A DNA stretch of 43,547 bases from JAOPZW01 sp036379935. Its GTDB lineage: Bacteria; Actinomycetota; Thermoleophilia; Solirubrobacterales; Solirubrobacteraceae. Every line of letters begins with the position of its first letter. Position 1 is the first letter of the stretch. This document shows positions 6,923 to 16,246 of this stretch, one piece after another. The DNA is taken from the NCBI GenBank assembly GCA_036379935.1, contig DASVFT010000104.1, positions 1 to 43,547 of the forward strand, in the 5' to 3' direction. A program made the position numbers and the translations under genes. The notes beneath the pieces were generated by a model that did no database searches, was not told where the DNA came from, and saw nothing but the letters and a program-made list of their open reading frames with translations.

Positions 6923-8594
6923 CCGGACCGGCCCCGTTGCGCAGCAGGCTGCCGCGGCCCGTCGGCCAGGGCAGGCAGTTCGTGCCGGACCCCGGCACGC
7001 GGTAGACGTCGAGCCCGTGGTCGAACGTCGAGAGGACGATGTCGAGGCGCCCGTCGCCGTCGAGGTCGGCGATCGACGGCGCCGCGGGGATGCCGATGCC
7101 GTTGCCGTCGCGGCCCTGGTGGCGCAGGCGGATGTCGTGCAGCCGCTTGCCCGCGGCGGAGAGCACCACGAGCCGTCCGGAGTTCGGCTTCAGGGCGTAG
7201 GTGCCGAAGACGAGCTCCGGCCTCCCGTCGCGGTTGAGATCGGCGGCGACCACCTCCGAGGCGAACGTCCTCGCCGAGCCGTGGGCGTAGTCGTAGCGCC
7301 ACAGCCGCCTGCCGGTCGGGCCGATGGCGTAGACGAACCCGTCAGGCACGGAGGCGACGATCTCGGGACGGCGGTCGCCGGCGATGTCGACCACGGTCGG
7401 CGCCGGGATGCCGCTCGGCGGGTAGTAGTCGCCGCTCGCGCGCACCGCGGGCTTGCGGCTCAGCGGCAAGGTCCGGAAGCCCTTGTGCCGCCGCGCCGAG
7501 CGCGCCCCGCCGTTCTGCGCGCCGTCGAGCACCATGAAGGCGTAGGCCTGCGTCTCATAGGGCTCCTTGCGCTCGGCGTTGGGCAGGCCGATGACCTCGT
7601 TGTGACCGTCGCCGTCGAGGTCGGCGACCGACGGCGGCGAGGCCGTCCACTGCAGCCACATCTGCGAGCGCACGTCGGGCCACGGGCCGACGTGCCGGTG
7701 GTAGTGGTCGTCCTCGAGCTTGGGGTTGACCCAGCGGATGAACTGGCCCCAGCCGAGACGGGCGCCCGCGTGCGCGCTCTCGCGGTTCGTGTACCACGGC
7801 GAGGCGAGGACCGAGGTGCCATCGTGGTTGAAGACGTTGATCTGATGGTTGTCGAAGGTGACGACGATCTCGAGCTGCGGGTCGTCGTCGAGGTTGCCGA
7901 TGCCAACGTTCTCCCCGTAGGCGCCGTAGCCGTGGTTGCCGACGCCGTTGAAGTCGGCGTCGTTGCCGGCGCCCGGGAGCCGGTTGTAGCGAGGCCACGC
8001 CGTCGCGGGCGCGCCCGCCGGCCGGTACGTCTTGCCCGACGCGTCGAAGACGAAGACCTGCGAGCCGGTCGGCGACGTGTTGGTCGTCGTCACCACGACC
8101 TCGAGGCGACCGTCGCCGTCGAGGTCCGCCGCGGCCATGCCCCGCGCCTCCGGGCACTGCCCGCCGCTGCAGGTCGAGGCCGGCCAGCCGGGCTTGAGCT
8201 GGAGCCGCCCGCCGACGAGGTCGTAGGCCGCCACCGTTCCCTGGTTGCCGCCGACGACGATCTCCGGCACGTGGTCGCCGTCGAGGTCCGCGACCACGCC
8301 CGGCGCGTACACGCGTCCCTTCGTCGCCGTGCCCTTGCCGAGCGGATGGCCCTTGCCGTCGAACACGAAGGTGCTGTAGTCCGCCGCGACGACCTCCAGC
8401 TTGCCGTCGCCGTTCAGGTCGACCAGCCCGGGCGACGAGAACCACCCCGTCTCCCCCGTGGCGATGTTCCGCACGAAACGTGGCGCGGCGACGGTCGCCT
8501 TGCGCTTGCCCTTGACGCAGCTGGCGGCGCCGGCAACGCCGGCCAGCGTGAGCGAGGCGGCGGCCGCGAGGAGGACGAGTGCCGCCCGTCGCAT
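6909..8594 (-). CDS. Secreted FG-GAP/VCBS-repeat beta-propeller protein
   Basis: A 561-residue exported protein. A signal peptide (MRRAALVLLAAAASLTLAGVAGA) precedes about eight FG-GAP-type calcium-binding repeats, recognised by DLNGDGKLEVV, DLDGDHVPEIV, DLDGDGRLEVV, LDDDPQLEIV, DLDGDGHNEVI, DIAGDRRPEIV, DLNRDGRPELV and DLDGDGRLDIV. Such DxDxDG loops bind calcium in integrin-alpha-like propellers. The repeat number fits a seven- or eight-bladed propeller. The cargo or ligand is unknown; no catalytic domain is evident. ATG 8594 is chosen because AAGGA lies just upstream and the signal peptide follows. It has two cysteines near residues 25 and 160 only, so it is probably not heavily disulfide-bonded. 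Confidence 0.82.
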   Translation of the reverse strand: MRRAALVLLAAAASLTLAGVAGAASCVKGKRKATVAAPRFVRNIATGETGWFSSPGLVDLNGDGKLEVVAADYSTFVFDGKGHPLGKGTATKGRVYAPGVVADLDGDHVPEIVVGGNQGTVAAYDLVGGRLQLKPGWPASTCSGGQCPEARGMAAADLDGDGRLEVVVTTTNTSPTGSQVFVFDASGKTYRPAGAPATAWPRYNRLPGAGNDADFNGVGNHGYGAYGENVGIGNLDDDPQLEIVVTFDNHQINVFNHDGTSVLASPWYTNRESAHAGARLGWGQFIRWVNPKLEDDHYHRHVGPWPDVRSQMWLQWTASPPSVADLDGDGHNEVIGLPNAERKEPYETQAYAFMVLDGAQNGGARSARRHKGFRTLPLSRKPAVRASGDYYPPSGIPAPTVVDIAGDRRPEIVASVPDGFVYAIGPTGRRLWRYDYAHGSARTFASEVVAADLNRDGRPELVFGTYALKPNSGRLVVLSAAGKRLHDIRLRHQGRDGNGIGIPAAPSIADLDGDGRLDIVLSTFDHGLDVYRVPGSGTNCLPWPTGRGSLLRNGAGPATAP

Positions 8595-8662
8595 TCGTCC
8601 TTGTAAGACGGTGATCGGGATAGCGCCCACGCACCAAATCCTCCCAGGCGTTCTGCGAGCCT

Positions 8663-9199
8663 GTGGGCCTGAGCCTCCCACCCATCACGCTGCCGGGCGA
8701 CGACCTCATCCCCGATGCGGGCATGGCCTTCGACCGCTCGAGGGAGATCGCGGCGCCGCCCGAGGCGATCTGGCCGTGGCTCGTGCAGCTGGGGAAGCGC
8801 CGCGCGGGCTGGTACCTGCCCGCCCGGGTCGAGCGCCTCGTCCCGGGCGGGCGGCGCGGCGCGGCGACGATCGACCCGAGATGGCAGACGCTCGCCGTCG
8901 GCGACCGCATCTCCGACTACGGCGGACGCCACGAGACGCTCGAGGTGGCCCTCATCGATCCACCCCGCGCGCTCGTCTACCGCTCCGAGCGCCGCGGCGC
9001 TGTCTTCACGTGGGCGCTGGTCCTGCGCCCGGCCGGCGTGGGTCGAACCGACGTCCACCTGCGCTTCCGAGGAAGGCTGCGCAGCACCGGCTGGCGCCGC
9101 CGCGCGCTGGTGCTCGTCGGCGGCATCTTCGACTGGGCCACCACCGAGCTCATGCTGCGCGGACTGGACGAACGGGTTCGACGCGGGCGACGACACTAG
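8663..9199 (+). CDS. SRPBCC-like (polyketide cyclase/START fold) protein
   Basis: A 178-residue cytoplasmic protein. The sequence DRSREIAAPPEAIWPWLVQLG followed by RAGWY is typical of the first strand and helices of SRPBCC proteins, where a hydrophobic cavity binds a small lipid-like ligand. Later strands (HETLEVALIDPPRALVYRSE, VFTWALVLRP, RTDVHLRFRGRL) and a C-terminal helix complete the fold. The ligand is unknown. Start is GTG 8663, 68 bp from the divergent FG-GAP gene; no clear ribosome binding site is visible. Nothing in the neighbourhood suggests a pathway. The stretch from 9200 to about 9370 downstream holds no gene or riboswitch that I can recognise. Confidence 0.65.
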   Translation: MGLSLPPITLPGDDLIPDAGMAFDRSREIAAPPEAIWPWLVQLGKRRAGWYLPARVERLVPGGRRGAATIDPRWQTLAVGDRISDYGGRHETLEVALIDPPRALVYRSERRGAVFTWALVLRPAGVGRTDVHLRFRGRLRSTGWRRRALVLVGGIFDWATTELMLRGLDERVRRGRRH

Positions 9200-9372
9200 G
9201 TCGCCGGGGCACCCTTCCGCCGCCATGGCTTCGAGCAGGTTCGGGCGACGTCCGACGAGCCCCGGGGTGCACGAGAGCGGGAGCGACGGGGTGTCAAGTC
9301 CGCCCATGACGCCCGGGATCCAGATTCGGCTCTGACCGGCGTCGCGGATTCATTTGCGCACGCATCGCGCCG

Positions 9373-9420
9373 GTTAAGGTCGCGTCAAGAGCGGTGCGTC
9401 CGCGTCAAGATGTCGTCAAG
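9373..9420. promoter_or_regulatory. Phased GTYAAG direct-repeat operator upstream of kimA
   Basis: GTTAAG at 9373 and GTCAAG at 9384, 9404 and 9415 have start-to-start distances of 11, 20 and 11 bp: two 11-bp pairs about three helical turns apart. Direct repeats at 11-bp spacing are the usual target of OmpR/PhoB-family regulators, and such a regulator closes this operon. The last copy is followed by TAGACC (9448-9453), a possible -10 seven bases before ATG 9461. KdpE-like binding is inferred. Confidence 0.45.
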
Positions 9421-9460
9421 AGCCAGCCGGCGGGAGATCGCGGCGCGTAGACCATCGTTC

Positions 9461-11398
9461 ATGGCCTCCGCCGCGTCGATCGCTCGTACGGTCCTCGGCC
9501 AGCCGTTGCGCACGGATCGCCTGGGCGAGACGCTGTTGCCGAAGCGGCTGGCGTTGCCGGTCTTCTGCTCGGATCCGCTGTCGTCGGTGGCGTATGCGAC
9601 GGAGCAGATCCTGCTCGTGCTCGGGCTGGGCGGGCTCGAGCTGCTCGATCTGGCGCCCTGGCTTGCGGTCGCGGTTGCCGCGTTGCTGGCGATCGTGGTG
9701 GTCTCCTACCGTCAGACCTGCCACGCCTATCCGAACGGCGGCGGCGCGTACGCGGTCAGTCGCGAGAACCTGGGCGTCGATGCGTCGCTGGTCGCTGCTG
9801 CCGCGCTACTGATCGACTACGTCCTGACGGTCGCGGTGTCCGTCGTAGCCGGTGTCGCGGCGATCACGAGCGCGGCACCCGAGCTTGCTCGGCATGCCGC
9901 CGCGCTGTCGCTGGGCTTCGTCGTCCTGCTGTCGGTCGTCAACCTTCGCGGGGTCAAGGAGTCCGGTCGAGCCTTCGCGTTGCCGACGTACGGGTTCGTG
10001 CTCGCGGTGTACGCGACGCTCGCCGTCGGCTTCGCCAAGGTGCTCCTGGGGTCGGGGCTGTCGGCGGAGAGCGCGCACTACGAGCTTCGCCACGTCGCGC
10101 ACACGGGCGGGCTGCTGACCGTCTTCCTCGCCTTGCGGGCATTTGCGTCGGGCTGCACCGCCCTGACGGGCGTCGAGGCAGTCTCCAACGGCGTGCCGTC
10201 GTTCCGCCACCCAAAGAGCCAGAACGCCGCGAGGACCCTGCTGATCATGGGCGGCCTCGCGATCACGATGTTCGGCGGCGTGACCGTGCTCGCCTTGCTC
10301 GCGCATGTGCACATGGCTGAGGATCCCGCCAACCTGATCGGCTTCCACGGCGTGCAGCGCACCGCACTGAGCCAGCTCGGCATCGCGGCGTTCGGCCAGA
10401 CGCTGCCGTTCTACCTCCTCAACGCCTTCACGGCAGCGGTGCTGGTGCTGGCCGCCAACACGGCGTTCAACGGCTTCCCGGTACTCGCCTCGCTTCTGGG
10501 GCGCGACCACTTCGTGCCGCACCAGCTCTCCCACCGCGGCGACCGGCTGGTGTACTCCAACGGCATCGTCGTGCTCGCCCTGGTGGCATCGCTGCTGATC
10601 GTGGCGTTCGACGCCAGTGTCACCAAGCTCATCCAGCTCTACATCCTCGGGGTCTTCGTCTCGTTCACGCTAAGCCAGGCGGGGATGGTGCGCCATTGGG
10701 CACGCGAGCTCGCCGCCCACGGGCTGGCAGCCGCAGAGCGGCGGGCGCTGCGGCGCCGCCAAGCCGTGAACGCCACAGGCGCGGTGGCGACGGCGCTGGT
10801 CTTCGCGATCGTGCTGGTGGCCAAGTTTGCGCAGGGAGCGTGGATCGTGGTCGTAACCGCTCCGCTGCTGGTCCTCGCGATGAAGGCGGTTCACCGCCAC
10901 TACCAGCGGGTGGCTGAGCAGCTCGCGCCCGGTGCCTCGGGGGTGGCGCGGCCCGAGAGCGTCCAGGTTGTCGTGCTCGTGTCGAACCTGCTCGCTCCCA
11001 CGCTGCGGGCGCTGGCGTTCGCGCAGGCGATGAGCCCATCCACGGTCCGGGCAGTGAACGTCGCCGCCGAGGACATCGAGAACCCGCTCCCGGACGAGTG
11101 GGAGGCACGGGGCGTCCCGATCCCGCTGGTGGTCATCGAGTCGCCCTACCGCGAAACGGTGAGGCCGGTCGTTCAGTACGTCCGCAGGCTGCGCCGTGAG
11201 CATCCAGGCGATGTCATCGCCGTCGTCATTCCAGAGTACGTCGTGGGGCGCTGGTGGGAGCATGTGCTCCACAACCAGACCGCGCTGAGGCTCAAGGGAC
11301 GCCTGCTGTTCGAGCCGTCCGTCACGGTCACGAGCGTGCCCTGGGTCCTGAAGCCCGAGCGCCGCTGGTCGGCACTGGTGCTTGCGAGGAAACTGTGA
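9461..11398 (+). CDS. kimA: KimA-type potassium transporter (APC superfamily)
   Basis: A 645-residue APC-superfamily permease with about 12 hydrophobic segments and a C-terminal cytoplasmic domain of roughly 180 residues, the architecture of the proton-coupled potassium importer KimA (YdaO). The N-terminus ALPVFCSDPLSSVAYATEQILL matches the family's characteristic first helix. The tail contains SVQVVVLVSNLLAPTLRAL and PETVRPVVQY-like segments as in KimA regulatory domains. Linkage to KdpDE supports potassium. I prefer ATG 9461, which fits the family N-terminus and leaves the repeat operator upstream; ATG 9410 would place the start inside the repeats. Neither has a good Shine-Dalgarno, so a leaderless mRNA is possible. 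The stop overlaps kdpD by 4 bp (GTGA). Confidence 0.83.
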   Translation: MASAASIARTVLGQPLRTDRLGETLLPKRLALPVFCSDPLSSVAYATEQILLVLGLGGLELLDLAPWLAVAVAALLAIVVVSYRQTCHAYPNGGGAYAVSRENLGVDASLVAAAALLIDYVLTVAVSVVAGVAAITSAAPELARHAAALSLGFVVLLSVVNLRGVKESGRAFALPTYGFVLAVYATLAVGFAKVLLGSGLSAESAHYELRHVAHTGGLLTVFLALRAFASGCTALTGVEAVSNGVPSFRHPKSQNAARTLLIMGGLAITMFGGVTVLALLAHVHMAEDPANLIGFHGVQRTALSQLGIAAFGQTLPFYLLNAFTAAVLVLAANTAFNGFPVLASLLGRDHFVPHQLSHRGDRLVYSNGIVVLALVASLLIVAFDASVTKLIQLYILGVFVSFTLSQAGMVRHWARELAAHGLAAAERRALRRRQAVNATGAVATALVFAIVLVAKFAQGAWIVVVTAPLLVLAMKAVHRHYQRVAEQLAPGASGVARPESVQVVVLVSNLLAPTLRALAFAQAMSPSTVRAVNVAAEDIENPLPDEWEARGVPIPLVVIESPYRETVRPVVQYVRRLRREHPGDVIAVVIPEYVVGRWWEHVLHNQTALRLKGRLLFEPSVTVTSVPWVLKPERRWSALVLARKL

Positions 11399-12851
11399 GC
11401 ATCAGCGCCCGCCTGACCTACGTCCCCAGCGAGGACCTGCTCGACGAGGAGGTGCCGTCGACTCCTACGCCGCGCCAGTCGCTCAGCGCCCGCCGCCAGC
11501 TCGCGGGCCTGGCACTCGCGGCGTGCGGGCTGCCGCTGCTGACCCTGGCCCTCGACCACACCACCTCGTTGTCGCTCGAAGCGGAGGTGCTGCTGTACCT
11601 GCTCACCGTCGTCATCGTCGCGTTGGTCGGAGGCATCCTCCCGGCGCTCGCCGCCGCCGTCGCCGCGGGCCTGCTGATCAACTGGTTCTTCGTCGCGCCG
11701 CGCCACACGCTGGACATTGCTCACGCCGACCAGGCCGTCTCGCTGGCCGTCTTCGTCCTGGTCGCCGCCGTCGTCAGCGGCACCGTCGAGCTTGCCGCGC
11801 GACGAGCCCGAGCCGCGCAGCAGGCTGCCCGGCAAGCCGAGACACTGTCGGCGCTAGCCGGAGCCGACCTCGACGAGTCAGAGACGCTGCGGGGCATCCT
11901 CGACCGCGCCCGTCAGACCTTCGACATGGAAACGGTCACCTTGAAGGCCCGCGACCACCCAACAGGCGAGTGGCACGACGTCGAGCGCGCCGGATGGGGA
12001 GACCGCGAGGCGCTGCGCTTCGACATCCCCATCAGCCACGACCTCCGACTCCTCGGACGAGGGCCAGCGCTGTTCGCCGAAGATCAGCGCGTGCTGCAAG
12101 CGTTCGCCGCCGCTGCGCAGACCGCCTATGACGGCCGGCGCCTCAGCGAGCGCGCCCGCGAGGCACAGACACTCGCCGCCGTCGACCAACAGCGCACCGC
12201 ACTGCTGGCCTCGGTCGGCCACGACCTGCGCACGCCCCTTGCTGCAACCAAGGCCTCCGTGACGACACTGCGCCAGACCGACATCGAGTGGACCGCCCAG
12301 GAACGAGACCAGCTGCTCGCCACGATCGAGGAGTCCACCGACCGTCTCGACAGCATCGTCGGCAACCTCCTCGACGCCAGCCGCCTGGAGACGGGCGCGC
12401 TCTCCGTGCACACCGACCCGCTCGCGCTCGACCAGGTCGTCGCCGCCGCCGTGCTCGCCATCCCGGACGCCTCCGACGCAGTACGCGTTGACGTGCCCGA
12501 GGACCTGCCGCTCGTCGAGGCGGACCCCGGCCTGCTCGAACGCGTCCTGGTCAACCTCATCGACAACGCGATCCGCCACGGCGGAGGCAACGTCGAGATC
12601 ACCGCGACCGCAGGGACAGAAAGCGCCAAGCTCATGGTCATCGACCACGGCCCCGGCGTCGACGAGCAGCAGCGCGACCGCCTCTTCCAGCCCTTCCAGC
12701 GCCTGGGCGACCGCAGCGCGACCTCCGGCGTGGGCCTCGGCCTCACCGTCGCCAAGGGCTTCACCGAGGCGATGGGCGGCGCACTGGTCGCCGACGGCTC
12801 GCCGGGGAAGGGCCTGACGATGCGGCTGCGTCTGCCGCTGGCCAAGCACCG

Positions 12852-12855
<4 letters not shown>
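11395..12855 (+). CDS. kdpD: KdpD-like sensor histidine kinase lacking the N-terminal KdpD domain
   Basis: A 486-residue sensor kinase. After about 35 residues comes a DUF4118 four-helix membrane module (37-133) with the family loop INWFFVAPRHTLDIAHADQ, then a GAF-like region (about 145-250) and a kinase core: H-box LLASVGHDLRTPLAATKAS with H276, N-box VNLIDNAIRHG, G1 DHGPGVDE and G2 GVGLGL. Full-length KdpD (about 900 residues) carries an N-terminal KdpD/USP region that senses potassium and c-di-AMP; it is absent here. GTG 11395 has GAGGA five bases upstream and overlaps the kimA stop. Its ATGA overlap with kdpE makes a tightly coupled three-gene operon. Potassium or turgor sensing is inferred from family and context. 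Confidence 0.87.
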
Positions 12856-13529
<674 letters not shown>

Positions 13530-13537
13530 GGCATTGC

Positions 13538-13589
13538 AGCGCAAAGCGACGGCCGACGCTCGGGGGCGAACACCGAGTGGCTTTGCGCT
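13538..13589 (+). terminator. Hairpin after kdpE
   Basis: Ten-bp perfect arms AGCGCAAAGC (13538-13547) and GCTTTGCGCT (13580-13589) enclose 32 nt that can form an inner CTCGG/CCGAG stem. It lies 9 bp past the kdpE stop and before the convergent tRNA-Asp, so it may end transcription from both sides. There is no strong U-tract. Confidence 0.5.
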
Positions 13590-13604
13590 TGATATCGGGG
13601 GCAA

Positions 13605-13678
<74 letters not shown>

Positions 13679-13741
13679 GAGCGAGTCGGGAGGCGAAGTG
13701 TAGCCGCCGCCTTGGGCCGCCCGCGTTGCGCGGGACACGTG

Positions 13742-13776
13742 CCGCCGCCCCGGCGGGACGAGCGCCGGGGCGGCGG
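13742..13776 (-). terminator. Strong hairpin downstream of the propeller gene
   Basis: Fourteen-bp perfect arms (CCGCCGCCCCGGCG and CGCCGGGGCGGCGG) enclose the loop GGACGAG, starting 16 bp past the stop of the minus-strand propeller gene. There is no U-tract, but it is the strongest stem in this part of the window and likely ends that transcript before tRNA-Asp. Confidence 0.6.
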
Positions 13777-13791
13777 AGGTGGTGCGCGGTT

Positions 13792-15966
13792 CTAGCGACC
13801 GACGGTGACGCTGAGGACGCCCGAGCCGTCGCCCTTGGAGCGGAAGTCGCCCGCCCACTGGGCCACGAAGCGGTTGGTGCCGCGGCGCAGGCGCCAGCTC
13901 GTGGTGTACGAGCCGCTGGCCGCCGTCTTGACCGTCTGGTGCTGCCAGCGGTCCGAGCCCGGCGGGAGGTAGCTCACCGTGACGCGCTCGTTGCCGGCGG
14001 CGGGCGAGAGCCTGCCGCGGACGGTGATGCTCGTCGGCTTGGTGAACCGCTTCTTCTTCGTCGTCACGGTCAGCGTGCTCGCCTTGCCGGCCTCGCCGCT
14101 GGTCGTCGTGAAGAGCAGGCTCGACTGCCCGCCGAGCAGGTAGTCGGTGCCGCTCGAGGTCGCGGCGATCCCGGCGCCGAGGATCGGCGTCGAGACCACG
14201 AACTGCGGGTGCCAGGTCGCGCCCGAGTCGGTCGTGTGCAGCAGGAAGCCCGAGCGCTCGCTGACGTCGCCGAAGCGGTCGATGACGAGGTAGCCCTTCG
14301 TCTTGGACGAGAAGGCGATGCCGTAGGCGCCCTGGGTGCCGACACCGAGCAGCCGGCTCCAGCGCTTGCCGGCGCTGGTCGTGCGCCACAGGGCACCGCT
14401 CTGCGCAAGGAAGTAGCCGGTGCGGGCGTCGACGAAGTCCACCGCCCGGACGCGACCGGGCTTGTGCACGGCCTTCCACGTCCTGCCGCGGTTCGTCGAG
14501 CGCAGCAGGTCGCGCGGGCCCGAGGCGAACAGGGCGCTGCCCGCCCGGTCGATGGCGTCGAGCCTGGCCTTGACGACGTCCTTGCCGCGGACGGCGGAGA
14601 ACGTGTCACCGCTGTCCGTCGAGCGGCGCAGGCCGGTCGGGCCGACGAGGATGACCGTCGTCGCGCTGGGCGCGGCGAGCGAGAACGGCCGGGCGGTCGT
14701 CCCGGTGTCGAGCGTCCGCCACGTCGCGCCGCCGTCGTTGGTCCGGAACAGGCCGCCGGACACGTCGAGCGCGTAGCCCACGAGCGCGGTCGGGAAGGCG
14801 ACGTCGAGAACGTCCTCGGAGGTCGAGACGTTGCCGCGCGTCCACGTCTTGCCGCCGTCGGTGGTCTTCGCCAGCGCGCCGTTGTCGCCGGGCGCGTAGG
14901 CCGTGCCGGCCTGTCCGCCCGCGCGCACCCGCGTGTAGGTGCCGCTCAGGCGACCGCCGATCGGGGTGAAGTTCACGCCCGCGTCATCGGACACGGCGGT
15001 CGCGCCCGTCGCCCCGCCGGCGGCGATGCGCGTCGCCGAGGCGAAGTCGGCCGCGAAGATCGGGTCCTGTGACGGCGTGACGAGCGTCGCGCTGGTGCCG
15101 CCGTTGGCGGTGCGGACGAGCGCCGTGCCGCGGTCGGTCGTCATGACGCACAGGTTCACCGTGGCGCAGCGGATCGACCGCAGGTTGGTCGCCGGGATGC
15201 CGAGGTCCTTGGGCGTCCAGGTCGCCCCACCGTCGGTGGTGACGAGGAAGAGGGAGCCGTCGCCGACCGCGAAGCCGTTGCTGGCGTCGACGAAGTAGAA
15301 CGAGTGGACGGCGCGGTTCGTGTCGCTGACCACGGTCCACGAGTTGGCGCCGTCGGTGGTGCGGTAGATCTTGCCGTCGGACGTGGCGCCGACGCCGATC
15401 TGATCGCTGAGGAAGCGCAGGTCGACGGGCGTGGCCGCCCCGCCCGGCGCCCGCGTCCCGGGCAGCGGGTTCTTCTGCGCGAAGGTGTCGCCGTTGTTGT
15501 CGGTCCGGAAGACCGTGCCGTCGGTGAGCACGATGAACCCGGTGAGCTGGTTGACGAACCAGCCAGCCGCGAACTGCTCCGTGCAGCTGGACTCGACCGG
15601 CGTGAAGGCCACGCGCCTGAAGGTCGCGCCCCCGTCGTCCGAGCGCCGCGCGACGCAGCCGCCGGCGGCGAAGACGGAGTCGCCGTCGATGGCCTGGACC
15701 TCGGTGAGGTTCGTGAAGGTGCCACTCAGCAACCCGCTCCACGTGGCGCCGCCGTCGCCCGTGCGCAGGAGGGTCCCGAAGTCGCCGGCCGCGTAGCCGT
15801 TGACGCCCGCGAACGACATCGCGCGCAGGGTGTTGCCCTGCGGCAGCGGGTTCCCCCACTGCCAGCCCGACGAGCCGACCTGGACGCTGGCCGAGGCCAG
15901 CGCCGGAAGAGCACTGAGGAGCCCAGCCGCGCAGGCCAGCGCTCCCACCAGGCGCAACCGCTTCAT
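13792..15966 (-). CDS. Secreted BNR/Ycf48-like beta-propeller protein
   Basis: A 724-residue exported protein. A signal peptide (MKRLRLVGALACAAGLLSALPALASA) is followed by many repeats with the BNR/sortilin-type turn: TGDGGATWSG, SDDGGATF, TTDGGATWTP, TTDGGKTWTR, TNDGGATWRT, STNRGRTWKA, TTDSGATWHP. These alternate with blade strands such as GYAAGDFGTLLRT. It resembles Ycf48/HCF136-type propellers and 'photosystem II stability' domain proteins in general fold only; no photosynthesis role is implied. The last ~95 residues form an Ig-like surface domain (TVRGRLSPAAGNERVTV...). GGAGG seven bases before ATG 15966 fixes the start. Function is unknown; adhesion or cell-envelope binding is possible. 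Confidence 0.8.
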   Translation of the reverse strand: MKRLRLVGALACAAGLLSALPALASASVQVGSSGWQWGNPLPQGNTLRAMSFAGVNGYAAGDFGTLLRTGDGGATWSGLLSGTFTNLTEVQAIDGDSVFAAGGCVARRSDDGGATFRRVAFTPVESSCTEQFAAGWFVNQLTGFIVLTDGTVFRTDNNGDTFAQKNPLPGTRAPGGAATPVDLRFLSDQIGVGATSDGKIYRTTDGANSWTVVSDTNRAVHSFYFVDASNGFAVGDGSLFLVTTDGGATWTPKDLGIPATNLRSIRCATVNLCVMTTDRGTALVRTANGGTSATLVTPSQDPIFAADFASATRIAAGGATGATAVSDDAGVNFTPIGGRLSGTYTRVRAGGQAGTAYAPGDNGALAKTTDGGKTWTRGNVSTSEDVLDVAFPTALVGYALDVSGGLFRTNDGGATWRTLDTGTTARPFSLAAPSATTVILVGPTGLRRSTDSGDTFSAVRGKDVVKARLDAIDRAGSALFASGPRDLLRSTNRGRTWKAVHKPGRVRAVDFVDARTGYFLAQSGALWRTTSAGKRWSRLLGVGTQGAYGIAFSSKTKGYLVIDRFGDVSERSGFLLHTTDSGATWHPQFVVSTPILGAGIAATSSGTDYLLGGQSSLLFTTTSGEAGKASTLTVTTKKKRFTKPTSITVRGRLSPAAGNERVTVSYLPPGSDRWQHQTVKTAASGSYTTSWRLRRGTNRFVAQWAGDFRSKGDGSGVLSVTVGR

Positions 15967-15981
15967 GTGACGTCCTCCTGC

Positions 15982-16008
15982 TTCATATGGAACCAATGGG
16001 CATGTCAA
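15982..16008 (-). promoter_or_regulatory. Candidate promoter of the propeller gene
   Basis: A perfect TTGACA (16003-16008, minus strand) is followed 15 bp later by TATGAA (15982-15987), 15 bp before the ATG. The short 15-bp spacer is the same as in the candidate purH promoter. Confidence 0.4.
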
Positions 16009-16117
16009 CGGCTGGGCGGCGTCTGAAGTTACGGTGCTGGCGCAACGGCGCCGGCCCCCTGAGCGCCGCGCCGCCGGCTCGGTCGGCTCGGTGCCCGCAT
16101 GATCTAGCCTTGAGCGC

Positions 16118-16189
16118 GCGCGCGTAGCTCAGCGGTAGAGCATCGCTCTTACAAGGCGAGGGTCGCCGGTTCGAGCCCGGCCGCGCGCA
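16118..16189 (+). tRNA. tRNA-Val (TAC)
   Basis: A 72-nt cloverleaf. GCGCGCG pairs with CGCGCGC, the discriminator is A, and CCA is not encoded. The anticodon stem TCGCT/GGCGA encloses loop CTTACAA with anticodon TAC. The T-arm has GGTTCGAGCCC. TAGCCT at 16105-16110 is a possible -10 box. Confidence 0.95.
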
Positions 16190-16246
16190 CTGGTCGCTGG
16201 CGTGGCCGCACGGCTGCGCCCGCAGCCGGTGCGAAAGGATGCCGCG

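Noticed and set aside
9200..9409. Possible c-di-AMP (ydaO/yuaA) riboswitch before kimA
   Set aside because: Several G/C-rich pieces resemble parts of the motif, but the conserved core segments are not found in the right order; a covariance-model search would be needed.
9410..9460. ATG 9410 as the kimA start
   Set aside because: It lies within the phased repeats, has no ribosome binding site and adds 17 residues not seen at the N-terminus of known KimA proteins; ATG 9461 fits better.
13792..15966. Photosystem II assembly factor
   Set aside because: The Ycf48-like repeats only show the propeller fold; the protein is longer, has an Ig-like domain and lies in no photosynthetic context.
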